From Desulforhabdus sp. TSK (GTDB lineage Bacteria > Desulfobacterota > Syntrophobacteria > Syntrophobacterales > Syntrophobacteraceae): DNA of 57,274 nucleotides. The notes under the pieces are model-generated. The model was not told the DNA's origin. It ran no database searches and saw only the letters and a program-made list of their open reading frames with translations. This document shows, piece by piece, positions 16,944 to 25,682 of this stretch. Every line of letters starts with the position of its first letter. The stretch's first letter is position 1. The stretch lies in assembly GCF_022836495.1 (NCBI RefSeq), contig NZ_BQXM01000035.1, positions 1 to 57,274 on the forward strand. Reading direction: 5' to 3'. The translations under genes and the position numbers were made by a program.

Positions 16944-17387
16944 ATGAGCACGCTGGAGCGGGCGATCCTGCTCGCGGTGAAAGCCCATGACGGGAGGAGG
17001 GACAAGGCCGGAGCCCCCTATATCCTGCATCCCCTCCGATTGATGCTGCGCATGCCGTCGCACGCCGCCCGCATCGTGGCCGTGCTGCACGACGTGGTGG
17101 AGGACTCCGATTTTTCCCTGGAAGATCTTCGAAGACAGGGGTTCCCGGAAGACATCCTGGATGCCGTGGCCTGTCTGACACGCATGCCGGGCGAACCTTA
17201 TGAAGAATCCATCCAAAGGGCCGGGGGGCATCCTCTGGCCAGGCTGGTGAAGATCGCCGACCTGGAAGACAACATGGATGTAAGGCGCCTGGCAAACTTG
17301 GGGGAAAAGGACATGGAACGCCTGGCCCGATACCACAGGAACTGGCTGCGCCTGAGAGGTGAGGGAGCGGTAAACACGGAAATTTAA
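16944..17387 (+). CDS. HD-domain phosphohydrolase, SpoT-like fragment
   Basis: A 147-residue protein resembling the hydrolase half of RelA/SpoT (small alarmone hydrolase, MESH1-like). AVKAHDGRRDKAGAPYILHPLR is the characteristic opening, VAVLHDVVEDSDFSLEDLR holds the HD metal pair and ED, and LVKIADLEDNMDVRRL gives the conserved K-x-A-D-x-x-x-N. No synthetase or regulatory domain is present. It could split (p)ppGpp or a related nucleotide. The ATG follows AAGGAGG by 8 bases. It lies just upstream of the frd operon, but a 112-base gap suggests a separate promoter for frd. Confidence 0.85.
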   Translation: MSTLERAILLAVKAHDGRRDKAGAPYILHPLRLMLRMPSHAARIVAVLHDVVEDSDFSLEDLRRQGFPEDILDAVACLTRMPGEPYEESIQRAGGHPLARLVKIADLEDNMDVRRLANLGEKDMERLARYHRNWLRLRGEGAVNTEI

Positions 17388-17499
17388 AAAACTATTTAAC
17401 ATTTTGAGTGAAGTATCTTATGGTTTTGGAGGCGTAGAGGGAGCGGAGATCCCGAGCCGACTCCATAACAGCTATCTATTGGAGAACAGAGGGAGAACA

Positions 17500-18159
17500 A
17501 TGTCAAACCAGCCAACAGCAACCCAAATTGTACAACCTGTCAGGACCGATGCCTACCTGGATACCCTGCAGATGTTCACCGGTGTCGCTTTGATTCTGTT
17601 CATGTGGAGTCACATGATTCTGGTGGCCAGTGTGAACCTGGGGCCGGGGGTGATGAATGCCATCGCAAACTTTCTGGAGGAGACCTACCTGGCCCAGACG
17701 GGCGGACCCTTGATCGCTCTCATTTTCCTGGTCCATTTTGTCCTGGCTGCACGAAAGATTCCTTTCAGGGCCAAAGAACAGAAGATGATGTGGGAGCACA
17801 GCGTACGCTTCAACCATCTCGACACCTGGCTCTGGAACGTTCAGGCCATCACGGCCATGATCATCCTCATCATGGGGAGCGTGCACATGTGGACGGTCCT
17901 CACGAACCTGCCCATCTCGGCGGCCAAGAGCGCCGCGCGGGTTCAAACGGGCTGGTGGCTGCTTTTCTACATCATTTTGCTGCCCATGATCGAGCTCCAT
18001 GTGGGAATCGGATTTTATCGCATCGGAGTCAAGTGGGGATGGATCACCCGCTCCAACCGTAAGGGTTTGAAGCGCTTCGAGAATAAATTGACCCTGGTCT
18101 TTGTGACCATCGGTCTGATCACATTGTTCACTCTTTATTTCATCATTAACCCTGCGTAA
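17500..18159 (+). CDS. frdC: Fumarate reductase/succinate dehydrogenase cytochrome b subunit
   Basis: A 219-residue membrane anchor of the di-haem type used by Wolinella-like quinol:fumarate reductases. It has five hydrophobic segments. Histidines suited to haem b ligation lie in LFMWSHMILV, LVHFVLAARK, IMGSVHMWTV and IELHVGIGFYR. It would carry electrons between menaquinone and the FrdB clusters. ATG 17500 is preceded by GAGGGAGAAC. Start of a three-gene operon frdCAB with 10-15 base gaps. Confidence 0.92.
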   Translation: MSNQPTATQIVQPVRTDAYLDTLQMFTGVALILFMWSHMILVASVNLGPGVMNAIANFLEETYLAQTGGPLIALIFLVHFVLAARKIPFRAKEQKMMWEHSVRFNHLDTWLWNVQAITAMIILIMGSVHMWTVLTNLPISAAKSAARVQTGWWLLFYIILLPMIELHVGIGFYRIGVKWGWITRSNRKGLKRFENKLTLVFVTIGLITLFTLYFIINPA

Positions 18160-18169
18160 GGAGCCGAAA

Positions 18170-20035
18170 TTGGAAACCTTTTATACCGATTTGCTATGCA
18201 TCGGAGCGGGCCTGGCCGGCGAGCGGGTGGCTGTTGAGGCGGCTACACGGGGCTTTGAAACCATTTGTTTGAGCATCGTTCCCCCGCGGCGATCCCATTC
18301 GTCCGCGGCTCAGGGGGGCATGCAGGCATCCCTGGGGAACTGTTGCAAAGGGGAAGGCGACTGTCCGGACGTCCATTTTTCGGATACGGTCAAGGGGTCG
18401 GATTGGGGCTGCGACCAGGAAGTGGCCCGCATGTTTGCCGAAACCGCACCCATCGCGGTCCGGGAAATGGCCCACTGGGGCATCCCCTGGAACCGCGTGG
18501 TCGCCGGGAAAAGCACCTATTTCAAGGGCGGCAAGGAATTCGAGAAGATCGAGTCCAAGGAGAAGGAAGGCCTCATCACGGCCCGGGATTTCGGTGGAAC
18601 GGCCAAATGGCGGACCTGCTACACCTCCGATGGAACCGGGCATACCCTCTTGTTCACCATGGACAACCAGGTGGTGAAGCTGGGTGTCAGTGTCCACGAC
18701 CGGGTCGAGGCCACAGCCCTCATTCACGATGGAGAAACCTGCATCGGCGCCGTGGCGCGATGCCTCAAGACGGGGAAGCTCAGGGTTTACCTGGCCAAAG
18801 CGACCCTCATCGCCACGGGCGGGTATGGGCGGCTCTACCGCGAAACGACCAATGCCGTCATCTGCGATGGCAGCGGAAGCATTCTGGCCCTCAACACGGG
18901 GATTGTACCCATTGGGAATCCTGAAGCCGTGCAATTCCACCCCACGGGCATCGTACCCACCAATATCCTGGTGACGGAAGGCTGCCGCGGAGACGGCGGC
19001 ACCCTGAAGGACGTGAACGGCGAACGGTTCATGCACATCTATGAGCCCGAAAAGCAGGAGCTGGCTTCCCGCGACGTGGTTTCCCGCTGGATGACGCACC
19101 ACATCCGCAAGGGACTCGGCGTGAAGAGCGCCTATGGCGACCACCTGTGGCTCGACATTCGCCATTTGGGTGCCAAACACATCAAGACGAAGCTCCGCGA
19201 GGTGGAGGAAATCTGCAACGAATTCCTCGGAGTGGACCCCATCACACAAATGATCCCGGTCCGCCCCTGCCAGCATTACAGCATGGGAGGCGTGCGCACC
19301 AACAAGGATGGCGCCGCTTATGGGCTGAAGGGCCTTTTCTCAGCCGGGGAAGCCGCCTGTTGGGACATGCACGGCCTCAACCGCCTGGGAGGGAACTCCC
19401 TGGCCGAAACCATCGTGGCGGGAAGGATCGTCGGGCAGAAGGTTTCCGACTTCCTGGAAGGCTATGAGGTCGATTTCAAAACGGCCATCATCGGCGACGC
19501 TGTGAAGAAGGAGCAGGAGCGGATCGATGCCGTCATTCGGGGCAGGGACGGCAGGGAAAACGTCTACGAAGTTCGTGCGGCCATGCAGGATGCCCTCATG
19601 GAAGGTGTGGGGATTTTCCGCAATGCCGAAGACCTGCGGAAGGCGGTGGAAAAATTGCAGACCATTGCCGAACGTTCCGAAAAGGCCGGACTGCGCTCCA
19701 GCGGCATCGGGGCCAATCCGGAGCTTGCCTTGGCTCTTCGCATCAAGGGGATGGTCCGGCTGGCTCTGTGCGTGGCTTACGCGGCTGAGCAGCGCACCGA
19801 GAGCCGCGGCTGCCATTCGCGCGAAGACTTCAAGGAGCGGAATGACAGGGACTGGCTCAAAAGGACTCTGGCCACGTGGAAAGAGGGGGATACCCTTCCA
19901 ACCTTGAATTACGAGCCCAATTCAAAGGTTTGGGAAATCCCGCCTGGTGAGAGAGGCTACGGGTCGTGCCAGATCATCTGTTGCGAGGATCCCGACGTCA
20001 TGGGGTGTGGACCTGCCTCGCCTGCAACCAACTAA
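18170..20035 (+). CDS. frdA: Fumarate reductase/succinate dehydrogenase flavoprotein
   Basis: A 621-residue FAD subunit that interconverts fumarate and succinate. The dinucleotide site is CIGAGLAGERVAVEAA, and RRSHSSAAQGGMQASLG holds the His that binds FAD covalently. The active-site segments HPTGIVPTNILVTEGCRGDG and RPCQHYSMGGVRTNKDG are intact. Translation begins at a TTG (18170), chosen because TAAGGAG sits 6 bases upstream and no nearby ATG fits. In syntrophs the complex oxidises succinate by reverse electron flow; in fumarate respirers it runs the other way. The sequence cannot tell which. Confidence 0.96.
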   Translation: METFYTDLLCIGAGLAGERVAVEAATRGFETICLSIVPPRRSHSSAAQGGMQASLGNCCKGEGDCPDVHFSDTVKGSDWGCDQEVARMFAETAPIAVREMAHWGIPWNRVVAGKSTYFKGGKEFEKIESKEKEGLITARDFGGTAKWRTCYTSDGTGHTLLFTMDNQVVKLGVSVHDRVEATALIHDGETCIGAVARCLKTGKLRVYLAKATLIATGGYGRLYRETTNAVICDGSGSILALNTGIVPIGNPEAVQFHPTGIVPTNILVTEGCRGDGGTLKDVNGERFMHIYEPEKQELASRDVVSRWMTHHIRKGLGVKSAYGDHLWLDIRHLGAKHIKTKLREVEEICNEFLGVDPITQMIPVRPCQHYSMGGVRTNKDGAAYGLKGLFSAGEAACWDMHGLNRLGGNSLAETIVAGRIVGQKVSDFLEGYEVDFKTAIIGDAVKKEQERIDAVIRGRDGRENVYEVRAAMQDALMEGVGIFRNAEDLRKAVEKLQTIAERSEKAGLRSSGIGANPELALALRIKGMVRLALCVAYAAEQRTESRGCHSREDFKERNDRDWLKRTLATWKEGDTLPTLNYEPNSKVWEIPPGERGYGSCQIICCEDPDVMGCGPASPATN

Positions 20036-20050
20036 GGAAAGGTACTCAAC

Positions 20051-20800
20051 GTGGGAAGATCTTTAAAATTCAATATATTTCGATACAACCCCGAAGATCC
20101 CGCATCCGTTCCCCATATGGAAACCTTCCATTTGGAGGAAACCGACGCCATGACTCTCTTCATCGCCCTCAACCGCATCCGTGAAGAGCAGGATCCCAGC
20201 CTGCAGTTCGATTTCATGTGCCGCGCGGGCATCTGCGGGTCCTGCGCCATGCTGATCAACGGAAGGCCTGATCTTGCCTGCCACACCAAGACCAAAGGGC
20301 TGCCCGAGGAGATCACGCTGCTGCCGCTGCCCGTTTTCAAGCTCATCGGCGACCTGTCGGTGGATACAGGGACCTGGTTTCGGGCCATGAACGAGAAGGT
20401 CCAGTCCTGGGTCCATACGGACAAGGTGTTCGATCCCCAGGCTCCCGAAGAACGGATGGAAAACCAGCTCGCCGAGGAAATCTACGAACTGGAGCGTTGC
20501 GTGGAATGCGGCTGCTGTGTTGCGGCCTGCGGAAAGGCCAACATGCGCCCCGAGTTCATGGGGGCTGTCGCTTTCAACCGTATCGCTCGTTTCATGATGG
20601 ACCCGCGGGATCAGCGCACTGGCGACCAGTACTTCGAGGTGGTGGGAAACGAAGAGGGCATTTTCGGCTGCCTGGGTCTGCTGGGGTGTGAGGATGTCTG
20701 TCCCAAGGACATTCCCCTGCAGGACCAGCTGGGATTGCTGCGCCGCAAGATGGGATGGCAGTCGGTCCGTCATCTCTTCAGCAAGCTGCTGCCCGAATGA
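20051..20800 (+). CDS. frdB: Fumarate reductase/succinate dehydrogenase iron-sulfur subunit
   Basis: A 249-residue electron-transfer subunit. The N-terminal plant-type ferredoxin domain has MCRAGICGSCAMLINGRP with a further Cys in DLACHT for [2Fe-2S]. The C-terminal part has CVECGCCVAACGKANMRPEF and CLGLLGCEDVCPKDIPLQ for the [4Fe-4S] and [3Fe-4S] clusters. The motif with GCC is typical of the di-haem (Wolinella/delta) branch. It starts with GTG (20051) after AAGGAAAGG. It is the last gene of frdCAB; a GC-rich hairpin follows 38 bases downstream. Confidence 0.96.
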   Translation: MGRSLKFNIFRYNPEDPASVPHMETFHLEETDAMTLFIALNRIREEQDPSLQFDFMCRAGICGSCAMLINGRPDLACHTKTKGLPEEITLLPLPVFKLIGDLSVDTGTWFRAMNEKVQSWVHTDKVFDPQAPEERMENQLAEEIYELERCVECGCCVAACGKANMRPEFMGAVAFNRIARFMMDPRDQRTGDQYFEVVGNEEGIFGCLGLLGCEDVCPKDIPLQDQLGLLRRKMGWQSVRHLFSKLLPE

Positions 20801-20837
20801 GCTTTAGATAAGGGATTTTTCAATCGGTGAGGTCGGC

Positions 20838-20875
20838 ACCCTGCGGCGGGAATATGGCCAGTCCTGCCGCAGGGT
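20838..20875 (+). terminator. GC hairpin after frdB
   Basis: ACCCTGCGGCGGGA (20838-20851) pairs with TCCTGCCGCAGGGT (20862-20875) with one mismatch and a 10-base loop. No T-run follows, so it is a strong stem but not a classical intrinsic terminator. The rest of the 351-base gap to the phosphate transporter shows nothing recognisable. Confidence 0.5.
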
Positions 20876-21151
20876 CCTGTCTCGCCGGCAAATACATTCG
20901 CCCCACCCCCATGCCCGACAGCACCCCATAAGACCCTCTCGCCGCGCGAGAGGATCGATCCGGCGCTTTGCCCCATACCGGAAATGCACACGAAATTCGC
21001 ATCTGAAGAGTACAGTCTCTTGTTTCCGTTCCATGGAATGTCTGTTGCGCCGGGGTGAAGATAAGGGCTTGTGGTCGTTGCCCGGCCGGGTGCCGGCGTC
21101 CCTTGTGATTGCACGTCATCGACCGACGCGGTCCATCCTCGAGAGGCTCTC

Positions 21152-22375
21152 ATGGCGGAAATGATACTTTTTTTGGGGTTGATGGCCGGAATTTACATGG
21201 CATGGAACATCGGTGCCAACGATATTGCCAACGGCATGGCTTCGCCGGTGGCAGCCAAAGCCATCACCCTGAGACAGGCGGTCCTCATTGGAGGGATCCT
21301 GGATTTCATAGGAGCGACATTCATCGGGTCCCATGTCACCGCCACCCTGTCCAAAGGCATCCTCAATGCGGAATACATTACGGATCCCCAGGTCATGAGC
21401 GTCGGGCTGCTGGCCGCCTTGATGGCTTCTGCCTTCTGGGTGTTCGTGGCCACATGGAAGCAGCTCCCCGTTTCCACCACCCACGCTATTGTGGGGGCCA
21501 TCGTGGGATTCGGGATGGTTGCGGGCGGCATGTCGGCCGTCAAATGGGGGAAGATCCTCCCCATCGTTCTCAGCTGGCTGATTTCTCCGGTCTTCGCCGG
21601 CTTGCTCGCTTATCTCTTTTTTGTTTTCATCCGAAGACAGATCCTCATGAAGCCGCGCCTCTTCGTGGAAGCCCTTCGCTGGACACCCTTTTTTGCCGGG
21701 GCGACCATCCTCATCGTCATGCTTTCCCTCCTCACAAAAACACCCCTGGGGGACCAGCTCGGATTCGATGCCAACACCAGCGTGGGTGTTTCCGTATTCC
21801 TTACAGTCTCTTTGGGCTTTGGTGCCAAGAGGTGGATGGCCAAAACAGTCCGAAAAGTGGAAGAAGAAGGGGTGGAAGAGATTTTCAGACGTCTGCAGGT
21901 TTTCACGGCCTGCTACGTTTCCCTGGCCCACGGGGCCAACGATGTGGCCAACGCCATCGGGCCGGTGGCCGGCATTTACGCCATTTACAAGCTGGGGGCC
22001 ATCCCCCAGACGACGGAGGTCCCCATTTTTCTCCTGGCGGGGGGAGGACTTTTTATCGCCATCGGGGTTTTCACGTGGGGATATCGGGTGATCGAGACCA
22101 TCGGACACAAAATCACCGTACTCAACAACTCCCGGGGGTTTTCAGTGGATTTCGGAACGGCGACTTCCGTGCTCATCGCCTCCAAATTGGGGCTCCCCGT
22201 TTCCACCACCCATGCCGCCGTTGGCGCCGTGATCGGTGTCGGGCTGGCCGGTGGGTTGTCTGCGGTGGACTTCAAAATGGTATGGAAGATAACGTTTTAC
22301 TGGGTGATCACTCTTCCTTTGGCAGCATTCCCGACGATCATCATCTATAAAATTCTCGAAGCAATTTTTCTATAG
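21152..22375 (+). CDS. pit: PiT-family inorganic phosphate transporter
   Basis: A 407-residue membrane protein for low-affinity, ion-coupled phosphate (metal-phosphate) uptake. It shows the duplicated PiT signature: WNIGANDIANGMASPV and SLAHGANDVANAIGPVAG, each followed later by a P-V-S-T-T-H motif (QLPVSTTHAIVGAIVG, GLPVSTTHAAVGAVIG). About ten membrane segments surround a central charged loop (FGAKRWMAKTVRKVEEEG). ATG 21152 follows GAGAGG. The next gene is the PhoU-like partner 14 bases on, the usual pairing for this family. Confidence 0.95.
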   Translation: MAEMILFLGLMAGIYMAWNIGANDIANGMASPVAAKAITLRQAVLIGGILDFIGATFIGSHVTATLSKGILNAEYITDPQVMSVGLLAALMASAFWVFVATWKQLPVSTTHAIVGAIVGFGMVAGGMSAVKWGKILPIVLSWLISPVFAGLLAYLFFVFIRRQILMKPRLFVEALRWTPFFAGATILIVMLSLLTKTPLGDQLGFDANTSVGVSVFLTVSLGFGAKRWMAKTVRKVEEEGVEEIFRRLQVFTACYVSLAHGANDVANAIGPVAGIYAIYKLGAIPQTTEVPIFLLAGGGLFIAIGVFTWGYRVIETIGHKITVLNNSRGFSVDFGTATSVLIASKLGLPVSTTHAAVGAVIGVGLAGGLSAVDFKMVWKITFYWVITLPLAAFPTIIIYKILEAIFL

Positions 22376-22389
22376 GCAAAGGAGACATC

Positions 22390-23058
22390 ATGCGCACGGC
22401 ACTGTGGCAGCTATTCCGCCAATCCCCCTTTGAAGGGCTCAAGAAGCACGCCAACCTCATTCGAGAAGCGGCTCCCATTTTCCGCCTCGCGGTTCTGGCC
22501 TACCTGGATGAAAACAGCGCGGAATTTGAGAGCTACCACAACAAGATCACCATCATCGAAGACCAGGGGGACGGGATCAAGCGGAACATCCGCGGGCACC
22601 TGCCCCGGGGCATTCTGCTCCCTGTGGACAAGTTCCAGCTCCTCTGGTACCTGAGGGAACAGGACAAGGTCCTGGACGGGACTCAGGACGCACTGCACTG
22701 GCTTTCCTACCGGAAGACCGAGGTTCCCGACGAACTGGTGGACGATCTTCTCCTGATGATCGAGAAGGTCATCGATGTGCTCAAATCCGTCCATCCCCTG
22801 GTGGAGGCTGCGGATAGTTATTTCCAGAATTTTTCCGAGAATCAGCGCAACCAGGTGAAGCAGGCCATCCGCCTGATACGGGAATACGAATTCCAGTCGG
22901 ACCAGGTGGAGCGGAAGCTGCTCTCTGACATCCTGAGCTATCCCTTCGTGAATGCAACGTCAGCCTACCACTTGGCGGAGCTGATCCGCGACCTGGGCGA
23001 CATTTCCAACCATGCGGAAAACGCCGCCGATATGATGCGGGCGATGATTGCACGGTGA
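22390..23058 (+). CDS. PhoU-like DUF47 protein
   Basis: A 222-residue helical protein of the TIGR00153/DUF47 family, homologous to PhoU and usually encoded beside PiT transporters, whose activity it is thought to regulate. The acidic metal-binding helices show as ITIIEDQGDGIKRNIRGHL and IREYEFQSDQVERKLL, and the C-terminal LIRDLGDISNHAENAADMM closes the second bundle. A GGAGACATC site precedes the ATG. Confidence 0.92.
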   Translation: MRTALWQLFRQSPFEGLKKHANLIREAAPIFRLAVLAYLDENSAEFESYHNKITIIEDQGDGIKRNIRGHLPRGILLPVDKFQLLWYLREQDKVLDGTQDALHWLSYRKTEVPDELVDDLLLMIEKVIDVLKSVHPLVEAADSYFQNFSENQRNQVKQAIRLIREYEFQSDQVERKLLSDILSYPFVNATSAYHLAELIRDLGDISNHAENAADMMRAMIAR

Positions 23059-23122
23059 CCTTGGGCGTTTCGACGGCTGTGAGCTGCAAATGATGCCGAT
23101 CCATAAGCTAAGGAGGGCATGG

Positions 23123-23881
23123 GTGCTCTGGATGAAGAAGGAACGACTTGGATGGGTGATGGTCCTGCTGGTCGCCGCTGTGCTTTCGGCGTGCTCTTCC
23201 ATGCCCGCGAAGAAGGTGACGGTGGGTGCTGCTTCTGCCACTCCCGCCATAAAAGATTCCGGGAAGGGCTGGTGGTATGCTCGATTCCAGATGGCCTGGC
23301 CCGAAGGTGCCGCGCCCCTCTGGCATGTGGATCCCTTTCTCGCCCATGAAGTGGTGCTGCCCGCGTTGATGCTTGGCGGCGAAAAAATTGAGCTCTGGCG
23401 CTTTCACCGCAGGGCCGCCCGGGACGCATCCGGTCATCAGTTCAGCTTCCTCTTCTATGCTGATCCGGCAACGGCGGACCGGGTTTTTTCCTCCCTGCAG
23501 TCCAGTCCGTCTCTCAATGCACTGAAGACCGCGGGCATCGTGGTGCGGGATTCCTACGATGACACGGCGAAAATCACGCGACCCGACATAGAAGATACGA
23601 GCGATCCCAACTGGTCGCCGGCCATCCAAAAATCCTGGCCTTATTTCATCATGGGTGTCAGCCAGGCGTGGCTGGACTGGATCGACCAGGCGACGGCACA
23701 GCGAATGCCGGAGGGGAAATCGCTTTCCTGGAAGGATGCGTTGGCTTTCTATAAGACAGTCAACGACGAAATCACCGCAGCCTGGCGCGAAGAGGGTGAG
23801 CATGCCTTCCTGCATCACCTGAATGCGCTGTTCGGTTACGAGCCTCTCGTCATTCATGAAAAGCGCCTGACAACCTTTTGA
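23123..23881 (+). CDS. Hypothetical lipoprotein
   Basis: About 252 residues with a lipoprotein signal: basic start (MKKERLGW), hydrophobic core and lipobox VLSAC near residue 23. The mature part is soluble with no family recognised; notable stretches are KGWWYARFQMAWPEG, LWRFHRRAARD and SWPYFIMGVSQAWLDWID. A GTG at 23123 lies 6 bases after AAGGAGG and fits best; the ATG at 23132 is an alternative. It follows the PiT pair after 64 bases and may belong to that transcript. It ends exactly at the left end of the inverted-repeat element. Confidence 0.7.
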   Translation: MLWMKKERLGWVMVLLVAAVLSACSSMPAKKVTVGAASATPAIKDSGKGWWYARFQMAWPEGAAPLWHVDPFLAHEVVLPALMLGGEKIELWRFHRRAARDASGHQFSFLFYADPATADRVFSSLQSSPSLNALKTAGIVVRDSYDDTAKITRPDIEDTSDPNWSPAIQKSWPYFIMGVSQAWLDWIDQATAQRMPEGKSLSWKDALAFYKTVNDEITAAWREEGEHAFLHHLNALFGYEPLVIHEKRLTTF

Positions 23882-24034
23882 GAGGCTGTCTGAGAATTCG
23901 TTTGCTCGTCATTCCGGCGGTCTTCAAGCCGGAATCCAGGTTTTTCGCTGGGATGGATTCCGGCTTGAAGACTGCCGGAATGACGGAACAAGGTGCCTGC
24001 TTGGAGTGATTGACTCACTTTTTAGACAGCCTCT
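23881..24034. mobile_element. Inverted-repeat element, AGAGGCTGTCT ends
   Basis: A 154-base non-coding element. AGAGGCTGTCT starts at 23881 and its complement AGACAGCCTCT ends at 24034. Inside is a large near-perfect hairpin: the GTCATTCCGG..GCCGGAATCC palindrome at 23908-23938 is mirrored by 23953-23985. It fills the gap between two convergent genes and overlaps the last base of the lipoprotein stop codon. The core resembles the 4909 and 16259 elements, but the ends differ. Confidence 0.65.
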
Positions 24035-24070
24035 GAGACAACGAGGCATGGAGAGGGGGCTGGGAGAAGG

Positions 24071-25555
24071 TTATCCGGCATTCTCGGCAGGAATCAGCAG
24101 GGTCATGCCTTCGATCCTGTACAGCAAATTTCCCTGGGGGAGGAGGATGTCGGGGAGCTCGATTCCCGGCTGGAGCGTCGTGATGACGGCGCGACCGATG
24201 ATATGCCTTCCCTCCTTTCCCTGAGGACTTTTCGTTTTGATCCCCCATGTGTTGTGAAAAACGAGAGGGCTGCCCCTGCTCTCACCCAGGTAGAGCATGA
24301 TGTGCCCCGGCATCCAGAGCAGTGAGAGGAAGGGAATGCCTTTTTCGCGAATGAGCCTTTCCTTGTCTGGAAGGTCCAGGTTATGGAGAGGAATGAAAAG
24401 CCCTGCCGCTGCCTGCCGGGGAGAATTCCGAGGCAGCCAGATGGAGAAGGGAGTGAAAAGGTCCTTCAGGGTGGCCGAGCAGTCTCGATTTCCGTATAAG
24501 CCACCCCAGCCGTACGGCCGGCCCAGCAACTGATTGATGAGGGCGGCGATGTTCCGTGGGGTGGCGGGAACGGGCATAACACCCGCATTTTCCCGAGAAC
24601 CCTTAGCGCGGATCAGAACGGCCCGTCGGTTCGTGTCGGAGACGGGGAGCAGGACGTGCAGCGTGTCCTCATCCTCTGCCTCGAGGGGAAGGACCGTCCC
24701 CAATCTTCCCATGAAGCGAAACCCGGAATCGGTACCGGTCAGGGGAACCCGATCCTGGATCAAAGCCGCCAGGCGCTCGGTTTCATAGGCTCTCATGAAT
24801 GCCTCGTCCACAAAAGCGATGTCCTCTATGGGCATCCAGCCTGCTGCAAAGGGCGTTTCGGCCAGGACCCAGGAACCGTCGGCCGCAGTATGAGCCAGGA
24901 AAAGGGGTGTGCCTCCCCAGACGGCGGACACCTGCAGGTGGTCGAAGGGGTACCCCTCTCCGGGGAGATCGAAGTCATAAAACACCGGCTCGAATGTGGG
25001 CAGAAGCCGGAGGCTGGAATTGGTGACGGCAATCGCCTTCCGCTTCGTGTTGGGGTAGCTTTCCATGGCGGTGGACCTGCGGAATGCATCGATCCACTCT
25101 TTACTCCGAGGCAGTTTGTTCTCGCCGAAAATGGGCTCGGAAAGGAATCGCTCGATCCCCCTGAAGGCCATTTCGCGGCTGGTAGTGGGCTCTTCCCTGT
25201 GCCAGGGCGCAAAATGCTTTTTTCTGAAGGCCGCATGCCATCTCATGGCGGCGGCGGGGGAGATCAGCGGCCTGTCGGCCGTCTCGGGATGAAGGCATGC
25301 CTCGGCGTTTTGCGGAATGGAGGTGATGTCTGCGGGCTCAATCGGGTGGAGTGCCTTCTGCTCGGAAGGGCTCGCGTGGATGGGGGGCTTTCCGTGGAAG
25401 CCGGCACAGCTGGAAAAGAGAAGGAGAATGCTCCATACGCCGAAGGTGGTCAGGGCTTTCGATGCCCTGAGACGCCCTGACAGGATAGGGGAGCTTCCAG
25501 GCTGTCCGGAGCGGCTTTGGGGAAAATTCCCGGAGGTCACTTTGCTTTTTCCCAT
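24071..25555 (-). CDS. SH3/NlpC-P60 cell-wall hydrolase, lipoprotein-like
   Basis: A 494-residue exported protein. A hydrophobic segment near residues 37-50 ends LLLFSSCAGF, a lipobox. SH3-type domains fit the centre (SSLRLLPTFEPVFYDF and GWMPIEDIAFVDE). The C-terminal NlpC/P60 domain has the catalytic Cys in YGWGGLYGNRDCSATLKDLF, the catalytic His in MPGHIMLYLGE, and HNTWG as third-residue region. Such enzymes cleave gamma-D-Glu-diamino-acid bonds in peptidoglycan. The ATG has only a weak ribosome site. It is transcribed away from the redox operon. Confidence 0.85.
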   Translation of the reverse strand: MGKSKVTSGNFPQSRSGQPGSSPILSGRLRASKALTTFGVWSILLLFSSCAGFHGKPPIHASPSEQKALHPIEPADITSIPQNAEACLHPETADRPLISPAAAMRWHAAFRKKHFAPWHREEPTTSREMAFRGIERFLSEPIFGENKLPRSKEWIDAFRRSTAMESYPNTKRKAIAVTNSSLRLLPTFEPVFYDFDLPGEGYPFDHLQVSAVWGGTPLFLAHTAADGSWVLAETPFAAGWMPIEDIAFVDEAFMRAYETERLAALIQDRVPLTGTDSGFRFMGRLGTVLPLEAEDEDTLHVLLPVSDTNRRAVLIRAKGSRENAGVMPVPATPRNIAALINQLLGRPYGWGGLYGNRDCSATLKDLFTPFSIWLPRNSPRQAAAGLFIPLHNLDLPDKERLIREKGIPFLSLLWMPGHIMLYLGESRGSPLVFHNTWGIKTKSPQGKEGRHIIGRAVITTLQPGIELPDILLPQGNLLYRIEGMTLLIPAENAG

Positions 25556-25682
25556 GTTTGGGTTTATGGCTCAAATGATTCCCATGCGCGACGGTTGCTT
25601 TTGCATTATGTTTAACTGTAACATCCTTTCCACTGAATGTGTCATCCGTTCCCTCATCCAGTTCTTCACGTGAGGAGCGCCC

